From: Dentipellis sp. KUC8613
Lineage: Eukaryota > Basidiomycota > Agaricomycetes > Russulales > Hericiaceae
DNA: 64,000 bases
Assembly (NCBI GenBank): GCA_002286715.1
Contig: NSJX01000074.1
Location: forward strand, 15,205-79,204
Direction of reading: 5' to 3'
Below, piece after piece: positions 1 through 11,642 of the stretch. How positions within the stretch are numbered: the stretch's first letter is position 1; every line of letters starts with the position of its first letter. A model generated the notes under the pieces. The model had not been told where the DNA came from. It searched no databases and saw nothing but the letters and a program-made list of their open reading frames with translations. The position numbers were made by a program, and so were the translations under genes.

Positions 1-115
1 TAGCGGGGCCGATCACACCTCAGGAAACACCTCCTTCGCTACTTAGACGCTACGCTCGCGCTCCGGTCGTAACCTGCTCCTAGAGCCGTTACAAAAACTA
101 TGTATGTGCATGCAG

Positions 116-844
116 TCACTGATAACCCTGATCCCCAATGCCCATGACAGATCCGCTGCCCAATAACTGCCTGAGCCCATCTGCATCGAGGACGCATGCC
201 GCGCTGGCAAGGAAGTCGCCGTAGTATTCTGAGGCCTCTTCATGAGCAAATGGCCCGCCAACGAGAAATCCGAAATACTCTGAGGGAGCATGGCTGGGAT
301 AGCTACAGAGTGTCATCTCTGCGTGCGCTTGGGAGTGTGCGCAGTCGTAGCGACACATGCCTTGACTGCAGAAGCGGGAGACATTGCGTGAGTTACACCA
401 GGTGCATGGTTCGCACGGCCTCTGCAATCGAGACGGAAGGCTGTCGACGCCGAGGATCTGCCCCGATGTAGACGAGCGGAGGGATGCCCGGCGTGACCCA
501 GGTGATGCGGGCGGTCGTTTGAAAGACGAGGATGTGGAGAGATCTGCAGAGGTCCGGAGGGATGCCCGGCGCAAACGCGGTGTTGGGACTGGTTCAGGCA
601 ATGTTGTAGACTGAAGGGACGGCCTGCGTGCACTGGATCGTAGGGATGACCGGCGAGAATGAGTGGATGAAGAGAATGTGTGACTCGAATGGAGAGGCAT
701 GTCGCTGTAGCAGACTGCATAGCGAAGTGAAGAGAGAGAGCGGCAGGAGGCGTAATAAAGTGAGCGTAGTGGCAGCGACCAGGCTGCATATTTGTGATGT
801 GGACGTTGGTAGTTGAGACGAGAGGGGTAGGAGGTGATGTTCAT
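116..844 (-). CDS. Hypothetical Ser/Arg-rich protein (uncertain)
   Basis: An open frame of about 242 residues if it starts at the methionine at 844; the frame stays open upstream to 1036. No family is recognised. The middle has three RRxSLRxS-type repeats, encoded by near-identical 16-base stretches at 478-493, 556-571 and 640-655 whose spacings (78 and 84 bp) are multiples of three, as expected for a coding repeat. After them comes a cysteine cluster (CEPCTWC, then a Cys/His stretch) and a more ordinary-looking tail ending GIGDQGYQ. A TTTAAATA element near 976-984 on this strand could be its TATA box. No intron is evident. The Ser/Arg composition could equally be an accident of GC-rich DNA, so this is only a candidate gene. 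Confidence 0.35.
   Translation of the reverse strand: MNITSYPSRLNYQRPHHKYAAWSLPLRSLYYASCRSLSSLRYAVCYSDMPLHSSHTFSSSTHSRRSSLRSSARRPSLQSTTLPEPVPTPRLRRASLRTSADLSTSSSFKRPPASPGSRRASLRSSTSGQILGVDSLPSRLQRPCEPCTWCNSRNVSRFCSQGMCRYDCAHSQAHAEMTLCSYPSHAPSEYFGFLVGGPFAHEEASEYYGDFLASAACVLDADGLRQLLGSGSVMGIGDQGYQ
478..655. repeat. Three dispersed copies of a 16-bp motif
   Basis: GGAGGGATGCCCGGCG occurs at 478-493 and 556-571, with a diverged copy (TAGGGATGACCGGCG) near 641-655. The spacing is in multiples of three and, on the minus strand, each copy encodes the same peptide motif in the uncertain ORF 116-844. Confidence 0.7.
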
Positions 845-1255
845 ATTGACTATCAACGGCTGGCGGGAATATTCAACGAAGGTGGATCGCGATGGAGGGA
901 AAGCCTGCAATCGAGGGGGACGGAGATCCCCGTGTTTGCGGCACGATGCGGCACGACGGCAGCCGGCTGAGCTATTTAAAGCTCCGGTTGGAGACTGGAG
1001 ACTTGGAGACTCGGAGACGCAGACTTTCCATTTCACGTCCGTCCTCCGCGTTACAGTGTGACAGTTTCACTTTTGTACTTTTCTCCATTTTCATAAGTGA
1101 GATGGCTCAGAGGGGAATCTGAGCGCCTCCGGATGACTTACAGTGCAGAGTGGCAAGCGCAAAAGATGCATCGATCAAGGTTCAAAAAGTACGAAGTAAG
1201 TCAGCCGAGAGTACGACCAGTGCGTGCGGAATTTCCTGCGAAAATGTCACTTATA
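845..1255. other. Intergenic stretch
   Basis: It holds TATA-like GAGCTATTTAAAGC near 970-985, usable on either strand, and otherwise nothing recognised. It separates the uncertain ORF from the 3' end of the aspartic protease gene. Confidence 0.5.
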
Positions 1256-2561
1256 TTAAACTAGTGTAGCTAAACCAACTTGTGATGCTGCAAGGTCCAT
1301 CGCCACATAGAAGTTTTTGAAAAATGGAATCCCGATGAGCCAGTCCGCACCCACAGGCAGGTTTCCCACGATGTTCGAGAAACACAATCCGGGGGCTTGG
1401 GGGATCGGCGAGCCGACAATGTCTCGAGGACCGAGCGTATACCAATCATTGCCGATATTGAGAGACAGCAGCATCGCATTTTGGCACAGTATGAGCGGGT
1501 GCCCGTCTCCGCTCATGACATTGCCCGGGATTTGCGCGTTCAGCCGGGCTGCCTCGGATATGGGCGTGCGGATTCCGGACGTGCCGGTGTCCAAAATGCC
1601 GATTCGTGGGCTTGTGATGATGATGCTGTTGCCCATGGACGTCTGTGAGATCTCCACACGGATGGCACCATCGTCGAAATGCTGTCGCGCGGGATCGCGA
1701 GAAGACCGCATGGGGACTGGCTTCAACTGGCCCGTGAACTTGCGCGGATTGACGCCACCGAACACCACCTCGCTGTTCCGCTGTCCGATGCCCCAGCCCA
1801 TTATTGGCGCCGGGATTATATGCAGACTGGCCAGGATCTCCAGGACAGTAGGAGCACCGATGAGGCTCCCGACCTGTAGGAAGAGCAACCGATAAATGGG
1901 CCGCACTCATGATGCATGAAAGAAACACTGACCCCTCTGGCAACTCCCATCACACCATCTTCGACCGCACCTGTAGCTGCGGCGTTGAGCTTAGTTGCAG
2001 CCCCGAATGGAAGGCCGCCAACTACAGCGCCGCCGACATTGACCGAGTCTGTTACTGCGACGCCAGATACCGAAATGCCGGCAAGGTAATCAACAAAAAA
2101 CGGTCTGTTGTTGAAGACTTCCTGCGACGTCCCGGGCCCAATGGTGTTATGATTGCCTTAAGATGAGGGTCAGCTCGTTGTACCATAATGTACGGGGAGA
2201 AAGGCGTACGCACCTTCTGCTGTGAGCTCTCGTTTATCACCCAGAATGTCGACGACCCAGTATCCATGAATATCTTGAAGTCATTGGGGTTATCGCCAAT
2301 CCGAATGTTTGTCGTATAACCGACCTCGATGCCCGTTATCAGCACAGGAGAAAGATCCAAAGTGATAGCAGCGGGCGCTCGTCGGGTTAGCTTTCTAAAC
2401 CTTCACGTTCAGAACACGGACAAGGAGAACCTGAGGAAAACGCACCGGGTATCATTGCTCCATGCATCCTTGGATGAGTTTGTCTGGATGGGCAGAGCAT
2501 GCATGCGGTCGAGAACAGACACGACAGCGAAGGTTGACACCATAAGGGATGTGAACAACAT
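1256..2561 (-). CDS. Secreted pepsin-like aspartic protease (family A1)
   Basis: Four exons: 2561-2446, 2394-2210, 2156-1933 and 1873-1256, with introns of 51, 53 and 59 nt. The coding length is exactly 381 codons, giving 380 residues, normal for fungal A1 proteases. The start is chosen at MLFTSLMVSTFAVV, a signal peptide ending near HALP. A dibasic site (TRRAP, residues 42-46) may end a short propeptide. The two catalytic aspartates are visible: IFMDTGSSTFWV with D83 and GILDTGTSG with D270. Further family landmarks are HNTIGPGTS after the first site, DGVMGVA before exon 4, and the C-terminal FFKNFYVAMDLAASQVGLA block. The model predicts extracellular or vacuolar protein degradation. It stands alone between unrelated genes. 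The exon 2 donor could also be placed four bases earlier, but only the GTACGC donor keeps the frame. Confidence 0.9.
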
Positions 2562-3124
2562 CTTGGAACGTATAATAGAGTGTTTCGCAAAGAGAGAAAG
2601 GAGGAAGGAAGGAAGAAACCGTATAACGATCAACGCTACGCGCAATACAAGGGCCTGCCTTGTGATCAAAACAGAATCAAGGCCACGGCCTTTATGTACT
2701 GCGTCGACTTGTGACTTCAGCCCTGGCCCAGAATTTTTGATACGCGACTATCTCGGCTTTTAGCTTTGTATCACTTGACTCGGGACCTTATACAAACTCA
2801 CTGATTCCATGACGAGAAAGGGTAGGGGTGATTACCAGTGTCATTAGAGGAAAAAATCAAAGGCCTATGCTGCTGGGAGGAGGGGTCTTCAAGTTGAGAC
2901 CCGTGATCCAATCATGCAGCCGCTTTCGCGCCGTTGCGGAGTCTAAATGAAGTCAAGCACGGTATTCAAAGACACATGCGCGCTGATGCATCTATTAGAA
3001 GCGACGGTTTTCAGACAATGGGGCCGTAAAACCCGATTTCAGCGGATTTCGCCGGATTAAGCGCACTGGGCCTGCTCATTCACGACCCTGTTCCTCATCG
3101 CCCGTCGGCAGCGGCACAGCGACA
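2562..3124. other. Divergent intergenic region
   Basis: Region between the protease (minus) and deaminase-like (plus) starts, so it should hold both promoters. No convincing TATA box, repeat or further ORF was found. Confidence 0.5.
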
Positions 3125-5264
3125 ATGACCAGCATTCCCACCAGTTTGCCCCCGGATTCCAGTGACGAATATCAGTCTCTGGTCAGAGACATCGTTTGGG
3201 CCACCTATGCTGCTAGACAAGACAGACAACCGACTCGGGAGGATTCAAGCCGATCTTCAGCCCCCGCACTCACAATGATGCATCATCTGGCCATTGCTTT
3301 TGCCACCGGCTTGGAGAAGGACAAGGCCGCACGTGTCGTAGCTACCACCATGGCCACCGTTGTCGAGGGTGGTTCTACGAAATGCGAGATGATATTGGTG
3401 GCTCAAAATACATCACGCTGGGAACAGGAGCAGCCTGTGCAATTTCGACTTCAACTTCTTGGAACCTCGGATCTTAGTGGAGAACAAATTTTGGACGAAT
3501 GGTACACGCGACCGTAAGCTTCATTCTATCGCCTTCACTGTTCATTGGTATCGAGTCCTGACGAGCTGCCAGGCCCAAAGCATACTTCGACGATCTCGTC
3601 AAAATTCTCATCGATTCTCAGACTGTCCGCTTGCGTGCCGATCTCTTGAGCAAATTCACCGTAAACCGTGCATATAGGAAGATATCTGACCGCATGTCTG
3701 TCATTCGCAAGATCTGGAAGCAGAAGCAGCCTATCGACGTTCTCGAGCGGCTCTCCGAAGATAAACTGGAGCTGAATTTCCCTCTTCTTATCAAGGTCAA
3801 GCAGAACTCGATACTTGTCACTATCCTGGCGCTAGCCAACATTCCCACCCCTGCGACGACTTCCGGAACGCTTCTTTACGAAATCCGCAGGAAAGATATC
3901 AAACCTTGGTTAGACGTGTTCACTTCCCAGTATCGGCAGCTCGAGAAAATCTTCCAACGGCTAGACGACCGCCGTACTTCTGAGGGCGGTGATGAATTCC
4001 GGCCTTCGGAGAGAGATATTGGGAAAATAGTCTTTCTTCTCATACAAATGTCGGCGTATCTTAACGAGTGCGACTTTTTGGACCAACTGCTCGAAGACGA
4101 AAACTTGGCATCTGAGCTTGATCATTGTTCGCCATTGGGGCTCGTCGAATCCATCCGTGCATCTACCCCGTCCCTCTAGGTTTATTGTATATCAACTGAT
4201 CTTGTTCGAGCAGATAATTTAGGTCTCATTGACCGTGGCAGCAACCTGAAGACAAATGTCGAGGCCATACGACTTGATCAAACTGGAGACGAAGATAATG
4301 GTGATGACGACGACACTGATGACGGTATGTTCTTTGTCGTCTAATTACTGCGAAATGTCTCACGATCTCTAGATGAGTCTGTTGCGGCCAGTCGAGCGGA
4401 CGAAGAGCCAGTTCGCAGGCATGTCTTGCGAAATCTTCAGACTATCGTTGCGCCTACAGATGCCGCTCTGGCACTCTTGAAGTTCGCGCAGTCTACACAC
4501 GGGGCACATCTGATAGTGCACCTAGCAGTCATCCCACAACTAACCGTGGATGTTGACGACAGCCACGTCAAAAGCTTCATATCGTCGTTTACGGGCAACA
4601 TCGAGGACGAGGTGGAGAAGGATATTGCTGTGCAGTGGCTACAGAGGCTCTTGCGGAAGAAGGGTGCTAAGAACTTGCCTGCCGTCCATGCTGAGGCAAC
4701 GTTGATGGGTCTTGCCTATGCATTCCATTCAACGAGAGTTGCAGATATCCCCAGACCGAGCATTGATCCTCGTGATAGAGCAATTTTGCAGAATATATTT
4801 TTGGTCAGTTTGTTCATCTATCTTGCACTGCCTCATGCTCATTGAAGGCCACGATCATCCAGAGACAGCAGGAGAGTGCAATCGGGGTCAGCAAAAAGTG
4901 CTGCTGGTGCTGCTGGAAACTTTACAAATGGTATTCTTCTCAACAGTCATCTGTCAAGTCTGGGAGTAGTTCTTCCACGGCTCCGCCAGGCGGCAACCTT
5001 TATCCCAACCTGCTCCTTGACGGAACCCATTGCATCATCTTTCCCTGGTTCCCTCCACAATTCGGTGTTCCGATCGAATTCTTGCGAGAGCTGCGCAAGG
5101 ATCTCATACCAATCGTTGCTAGATTGGCTATTCGCCGGGGCTCTGTAGATGAGGGAACACGTCAGACATCCGCTCGTAATTCTGGTGAATTAGATGCCAA
5201 ATACAAACAAGAGATGTTTGCGCTCCTCAAGGCGGAATGGGATGCAAGCGACGAAGACATTTGA
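3125..5264 (+). CDS. OTT_1508-like deaminase-fold protein
   Basis: Five exons (3125-3513, 3573-4156, 4214-4324, 4373-4803, 4848-5264) total 1,932 nt, exactly 644 codons, giving 643 residues; all phases agree. The last intron is only 44 nt. The C-terminal half carries the signature of the deaminase fold: AVHAEATLMGL with the H-A-E triad at residues 467-469, and IGVSKKCCWCCWKLY with a C524-x-x-C527 pair, the expected zinc ligands plus catalytic glutamate. A short acidic linker (around residues 345-365, DEDNGDDDDTDDDE) separates a helical N-terminal region of unknown function. The arrangement matches the OTT_1508-like deaminases known from many Agaricomycetes and some bacteria; in that family substrates are mostly unproven, so nucleic-acid or nucleotide deamination here is inference. 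The C-terminal IFPWFPPQFGVP segment is also typical of the fungal members. Confidence 0.75.
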
Positions 5265-5902
5265 ATAGCAAGACTCAAGTATGTATGTTGTACTTTCTGA
5301 ATATAATTTAAGAGACAATGTGAACTCCTTTTTTCGCAATTGCACTTCGTACTTGAAATCTGAGAGCATTGGAGCATACGCGATACATGTGCCGGCACAA
5401 AACAAGCACTTCCTCCCACGCACGACTGGGAGGCTGTCCTGTCCCTTACTCTCAGTACCTCCCATGCCTGATCATAGTGTTGGAGCGAGCAATTGTTGTC
5501 GGCCGATCATATTGTTATCAGCCAAAGATACGCGGTCAGACTCCCGTTATGCGTCTGCATCTTCGCGCGAAACCGCTCTCGAGAGATGTCACAAGTCCCC
5601 GCGGATGGCGTCGCCCAATATTGGAACGGGAAGTTCACTAGAAAAGGTGTGAAAATGTCTGGATGTCAGAACAAGAAAGCGAAGGAGGGCAAGCCTCCCT
5701 CCGCTTCCTCAGCCTGAGCGTTGTCACGGTGGTGTTACTGCGTCTCGTGGACCCGCAGAATGAGCCCTGTGGAACAGCGGATACTAAGGCTATGCACCAG
5801 GTTAAGTGACAACCACGTCGTTCTCGCATGCACTGGCAACCATCCATCGAGCATCCTAAATGTCATAGAAACAAGAAAAGCGCAAAAACACATGAACTAG
5901 AG
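5265..5902. other. Convergent intergenic region
   Basis: Lies between the 3' ends of the deaminase-like gene and SIT4 copy 1, so it should hold both 3' UTRs. No gene, repeat or RNA recognised. Confidence 0.5.
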
Positions 5903-7271
5903 CTACACAAAATATGGCATATTCCCCTGCGCAGCATTCTCCAGCTGTCAGCATACACCCAGGCACCAGAGCTAGAACGCGAATAACTCACCACCCGCCG
6001 CTGCTTTTGCATCCCCTGATCGCGCTCGTTCTCCTCCGCCGGCCCAAACACCGTAAACACCCTCTCGCCGTCCTCCTTTATCGTCAGAATTGACGCCATG
6101 TTGCCGCAGCGGTAGCAGTAGTTCGGCGCAGACCACACCGTCGCGAGCTGCTCGTCGAACATGTACTTGAAGCCCTCCTGCACGAGCTGATGTGCGCGCG
6201 CGATGAGCTTTAAGGAATTGACGTGATTGAACTGCGCGTGCGCGGTCAGCGGTCAGTGGGTATGGTATGGTGGAACGAAACGCGACGCACCTCGGACGTG
6301 ACGCTCCCCCCAAATAACCATCCCGCACCCCGCGGACTCACAGCCCAATTCTCGACATCATCCGGATCCGACCACATAAGATCTGGAAATGCATGCATGA
6401 GGTCTTTCGCCGTCTCGACCTGACCAAAGCGCCGATCGACGCACCGCAAAATGCGCCCTCGTGTGGAATCTCCTGCGCTCTCGACAGCACGCGGATCTGG
6501 TCAAGCGTCCGTATATCAGGTGAGAGGCCGCCATGCACGCAGAGGACCTCGCCATCGATGATCTAGAGTATGGAGAAGGGATATGAGAAGCAATGTGGGG
6601 AGAATTAGAACGGAGACAGGGGCTCAGACGCACGGCGGCGAGGTTGAGGTAGTCGAACACGCTGCAACATGCTTTCCATACTGACGCGCTGCCGTACTTT
6701 TGCTGGCATTCGTCTGCCGGGTAGCGTATCACGATTCGTAGTCAATGATAAGAGCGAGGGAGGGCCGCACCGTAGAACCCGTACACTTGTGTGATCTGCC
6801 GGCTCTCGTGGTTCCCTCGCAGTAATGTCACTTTGTCTGGATATCTGTGTCGCACAATCAAATTCGCCCAGGACATGCGGCCGCCAGAAGCGACTCACCT
6901 CGCCTTCAAAGCTAGCAGCAGCGACACCGTCTCGAGACTATAATGTCCTCGATCCACAAAATCACCCTGCAATACACCGCACCGCACGGCCCCATCAGTC
7001 CATAACCTACACCCCAGACGAAACACGCACTTGCCATGAAGATGTAACTCGTCTCGGGCACCTGGCCGCCCTTGCGCAGCAACTCGAGCAGGTCCCAGAA
7101 CTGGCCGTGAATGTCGCCGCAGATCGTCACGGGCGTCGACACGGGCTGGATGTTGGACTCCTCCATCAGCAGCGTGCGCACTCTGTCGCAGAGCACTTTC
7201 ATGTCTGCCTCGGGCAGGTGCTCACAGCGCGTGAGCTGCTCGATCCAGCGGTCGGGGTCGAAGCGGGCCAT
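5903..7271 (-). CDS. SIT4: SIT4/PP6-type Ser/Thr protein phosphatase catalytic subunit, copy 1
   Basis: PPP-family phosphatase of about 300 residues in several exons. Landmarks in order: [11 protein letters not shown] (metal ligands D53, H55), [74 protein letters not shown] and [12 protein letters not shown]. It ends GNMPYFV, the conserved tail position. [27 protein letters not shown] and [15 protein letters not shown] point to the SIT4/PP6 branch rather than PP2A, PP4 or PPG1. In yeast this branch acts in G1/S control and TOR signalling with SAP subunits; here that is family knowledge. The first intron (6967-7034, 68 nt) has a GC donor: exon 1 ends in ATG followed by GCAAGT, and the next exon opens GGTGAT to make MGD. 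A second intact copy lies at 42110-43528. Confidence 0.93.
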
Positions 7272-7940
7272 GTGTGTTCGGCTCGGCTTCACGAATTCGA
7301 GGGGATTACGTTGCGTGTAAGACGACGCGGGGAGGTGATTGTGTATAAGAGCGGGCGGCCGAAGCAGGCACGGTACAGGGATGAGGAAGAAGACTGGTTA
7401 TAGAGCTGCAGCCCGCAGACCGCTAGAGACCCAAATGACAAATACGAACAGCGTCACCATCTGTGCAAATAGGCGCCCATAAACATCGCGTGCGTATATT
7501 CAGGCAGCTACTAGTTCTAACAACTCGTTCTAGGGCCTACACATGTTACCGTACGTCTCCCATATATACAGAAAGTCTAGCACATGTACATTCGCTGACC
7601 AACGCGTGCGGAACCACCGGGCTCCCATTTGTAAAAAGAGAGTTCCAGGCGCAATATTCCGAGTCTACAGTTCTTCGAGACATGCCCAAGCCGATAGGAT
7701 AAAATACATCTGGAGCCCAGTCCAAGTCTCATGCACACTTGTGACCAAGCGCGACAGTGGCGGCAGAAGTGAAGGCGATGATGCTACAGCGCGAGCGTGA
7801 ATCCCATCGAAGGTTGTGCGCAGGGTATCAAGTATCAAGTGTCCGCCGCGTGGAGCGGCGTTGCGGCGCGGCGTCGCGACGGGGGTGCTATGGCCAACAG
7901 CCGTAGCTGCAGACGAACAACACCCTGAATCGGCGCCCGA
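7272..7940. other. Intergenic stretch
   Basis: Between the SIT4 start and the 3' end of the glycosyltransferase, both on the minus strand. No gene or repeat recognised; the SIT4 promoter should be here but no clear TATA box is seen. Confidence 0.5.
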
Positions 7941-9915
7941 TCACCAGAAGCGCGTCGTGTCGGACGGGAACTTCTTCGACATCCTCAGCATGACGACGTT
8001 TGATGTGAGACTCGAGAACTGGTGCACTCCGCGTCAGCAAACGAGCGAAAAGAAAGGCATTCAGCGACGCACCCCATTGCCCACAAACACATCCGCGCGC
8101 TCGGCGATGAGCATATCGACCGCCTGCGCGATATGCTTCTGCTCCCAATTGAGCTCCATGTCCCTGCTCGTCGTCACGCTCGTCCACTTGGCATCCGCAT
8201 GCAGCGCCGCCTTGAGCTCGTCCAGCCACTCGCGCTTGCCGTTCGTGAGCACATACACGCGGTCGAGGCCCCGCCCGGCGGGCGACGCGCGCACCGCGCG
8301 CACCTTCTCCACGATCTGCGTCACGTTCGGGAAACAGCGGCGCGCGACCTCGTCATACTGCTCCTGCGTCGGCTTCGCGCCGCCGCCGCCGTGAAACGGC
8401 GGCTCGAAGCGGTCGATGAACTCGGGCATCTCGTTGAAGCCCTGCCAGCGCGAGCTGTACTCGGCGAGCAGGTGGCAGTGCTCCTCAAAGTCGCCGCGGC
8501 GGATGTGCAACGCGAGGAGCCCCGGCAGGCGCGTGCGGCTCACGAGGCCCGGCTTGATGTCCGGGTGGATGAGCGCGGCGTTGGTCTCGACGGCGCTCAC
8601 GACGAGCGGGGACCACGCGAACTCGGTCAAGATGGGCGAGCGCGAGAGCGAGGGCCAGATGTCGAGCAGGCGCGTCGCTTCTCCAAATAGCCTACGCGAC
8701 CCGCGACGAACGGTATCAGCACAGGGCCGTCTAAATTTAAGTGCCCAGACGACGCACCAGAAATCGAATATCTGGTTGCTCCCTTTCATGACCTGTATGC
8801 AGTTGTGCGAGACCGAGTTGATCTTCTCGACCCAGGCCTGCAGGATGGTCATCGCGGACGCGCTGCCGAGCTGGCCGTTGATCTCCTCGCTGCTGATGAC
8901 CGTCTTGGTCTCGCAGATGTCGTCAAAGTACTCCTCCATGACGGCCGGCGGCATGTGTTCCTTGTACGAGAATGGATCGCCACCGAGGGGACCTAAGCGT
9001 CACGGTATGAGCGTCGTCTGAATCAGCTGGAACGCGTCCCACGACCGTCGGGACCTAATCCTGTCCCACGAGAACGACGGAGAGCAGCCAGACCCGGGCG
9101 CTGCGAGCCCGAGGGCGCCGCACTGCGCAGCCGGACTCTATTTGCGGGGCGGCCGCCACACGCGCAGCAGCATCGCTGGCGGCGGCGGCCATTCCACGTG
9201 CGAAGCTCGCACGACCACGCAGAACTTTCGACAGCTATGAAAAAACACTCGCCTGCTACCATAGCCGTCATGGGAATGTACGCCGGGATAAGCTTGCCAC
9301 TATACTCGCTATACCCATCCGTCGAGCAGCAGTCCCAGGTATAATTGTGGAATACATATCTACCATATCTCTCAGGAGGGAGTCATAACGCAACGAGAAG
9401 ACGGTGGACGTACGATACGTTGGCGACATACGCCAAGTGGGCATTGAGAATGGCTTCTTGCATGGCGTTGCCCCAGCCGAGGCCTAGTGCGCGTATCACG
9501 TTACGTATAAGCGCGCCCGACGAAGCGAGAGAGATGGAGAGAAAGCAGACGCACCCCACAAGTGGTTCGCCATGTACAGATAGCGGCCCTCTCTGCCCTG
9601 CGGGTATGGCAGATCGGGGTTGTGCTGCGGGAACTGGCGCTCGCGCTCGTACCACTCGCCAAACATGGGCGGCAGGGGGCTCTCGGAGGGCGTCGCGAGT
9701 GGGAGCGGGACGGCGATATGGGGTGCCTGGGGAGTTTCCTGACGATAGATGAAAAGAAAGAGGCCGAGGAAGGAGATGCAGACGAAGAGGAAGCTGAGGA
9801 CGCGGAGGTGGCGACGAGGGAGCGTGGTAGGCGTTGGCGTGCGCGAGCGCGGGCGCTCAGCGTACGGAAGGGTGTCGGCGCGAGACCAAGGCATTGTGGG
9901 GGAGAGAGATTTCAT
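7941..9915 (-). CDS. O-fucosyltransferase-like type II membrane protein
   Basis: Multi-exon gene starting MKSLSPTMPWSR. After an Arg/Thr-rich cytosolic tail there is one membrane segment (LRVLSFLFVCISFLGLFLFI, roughly residues 37-57), then a luminal domain: HLWGLGWGNAMQEAILNAH, later LPGLLALHIRRGDFEEHC, and VYVLTNGKREWLDEL. H-x-R-R-x-D is the donor-site motif of GDP-fucose O-fucosyltransferases and related GT folds. The first intron opens GTGCGT after HLWG. The last one runs from GTGCGTCGC to GCACCAG, giving the tail VGNGFSSLTSNVVMLRMSK and ending TTRFW at 7941. Golgi location is inferred from the anchor; the donor sugar is not proven. Fungal members of this family are common in Agaricomycetes and mostly uncharacterised. 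Internal exon borders are approximate. Confidence 0.75.
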
Positions 9916-11642
9916 GGGGAGGGCCTGGTGGGAGTCGTTCAGGTAATGAGCGACGGGAGGAGGGACGTGGGCATTGGGAGGGGGAGAGGAAGAGGGAGAG
10001 CAGCGCTAAGAGCACACGCGTCAAATAAGTCACTAGCTCCTTGTTCCGCCAACGCGGCGCCCCATGTCATCATCGTCTCCCTGTTCTAGCCGCGTTCCTT
10101 CTATCCAACAATTGGTTCTCCTCCGGCCTCCGCCTCTGTTGCGAATACATTTCATCACAACCCCATCGTAAAAGCCCGACAAAGTACCTGCATTCTCAAC
10201 CCTCGCAACCGCTTCAAATCAGATGCATGCTGTAATTTCCGTTTTATATCCGAAGACGTTCAACTATGCTCGAGACCTTGCGCAGTACTCCCACATCCAA
10301 CGAGTAGTGCGCAAGATTCAGTCAAAATGCAGCTCTCGTAAGAACACCCGCGACTCTGGTCAGCAAGCGACGAGACCGAAACAGTATCCTTCACCTCCGC
10401 CAAGCACCTAGAAGCCTCGAAGACACAAATGCTGACGATCACATGTCACATACCTCAGCAGACGTTGCGCTCCATCAATCGCATAACGAAAGTCAGAGAT
10501 CAATAATTGGGAAGATACATTCCGACACAAGTAACCTGCCGAGAACGAAACACTCACAAGCCACGCCTCCACGCCTCCACGCTAACGCAAGCTCAAACGC
10601 CAAGAGCCTCGGGCATTTCAGGAGCTGGCTTACGCGTATTTCTTCGCAAGAACGCGGCCCACAGGTAAGGACAAGGACCGGCTTGCTTGACCGCCTGATC
10701 CTGAGCGTCGGGCAACCCGCTTCGACTCGAGGCGACGCGAGTCGAAATCAAAGTCTGCGGGCGCGGGCCAGACTGTCTACTTGCTGCTTGCATGGCTGAT
10801 GAAAAAGGGCGGGCAGGTACTACCATGCTGGCACAGGACAGCAGCCTCATTTTTGTCGACCAGAAGTCGCTAAATCACCTGAAAGCGGAATGAGTTGGAA
10901 GATCTCAACGACGGATCCGGAGGAACGACGTACTCATACCAGAAAGTACAGTTACGCATACCGCGTAAATCGCACTCTCAACGATACACACTCGGGATCC
11001 CGCGTACAAACCAGGCAGGGCGCTTCGCGTGACCAGCGACCGTACGTGGCACGCATCACCGGCACCGAGATAATTAGCCTCCTCCACAGTCAGATTACCG
11101 TCTGGATTAGCGCGTAACTCGGATGAGTCGATCCGACTGACGTACTGTCAACCAGAACGGAGCAACATTCGTACTTGAATACCGCCTTGGGCGGCCCACA
11201 TACCACATACGGTACGCTCGGTACAACATGCGTAGTATGTCCAATACACGCACGTTCGCTTGGACGGTCCCGCGGATGATGCTGTGCAACGAAAAGACCG
11301 CACCTACATCTACTCCACCCTCCATGGCGTCGACGAACAACCGCAAGGAAGCAAAAAAAAAACGCGACTAGGGCGGGGCATCTGATAGGTACCGATATAC
11401 GTTGAACATATGATACTGTTACTATTACACGATTCCGAGATGTGGTGGTGACTGGTGCTAGCGATAGGTCAGCACGCGATCGATATGCGAGCACGGCCGA
11501 TTCAACTCACATGCAAGGGCAACAAGATGACAATGGACAGTATAGTATGCTCTATGGGTCCGTGGTAGAAATACAGTATCTGCGGGGCGGATGAGAAAGA
11601 AGAGTTCAAGCTCGAAAAGCCAGATACGCACCGGTGCATACA
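9916..11642. other. Long intergenic stretch
   Basis: About 1.7 kb between the glycosyltransferase start and the Nudix stop. Only short ORFs without recognisable domains or consistent splice joins occur (for example 10443-10799 on the plus strand). No repeat, tRNA or transposon recognised. The glycosyltransferase promoter should lie near 9920-10100. Confidence 0.5.

Noticed and set aside
7272..7940. tRNA or small RNA genes in the intergenic gaps
   Set aside because: No A-box and B-box pair or cloverleaf could be made here or in the other gaps by eye.
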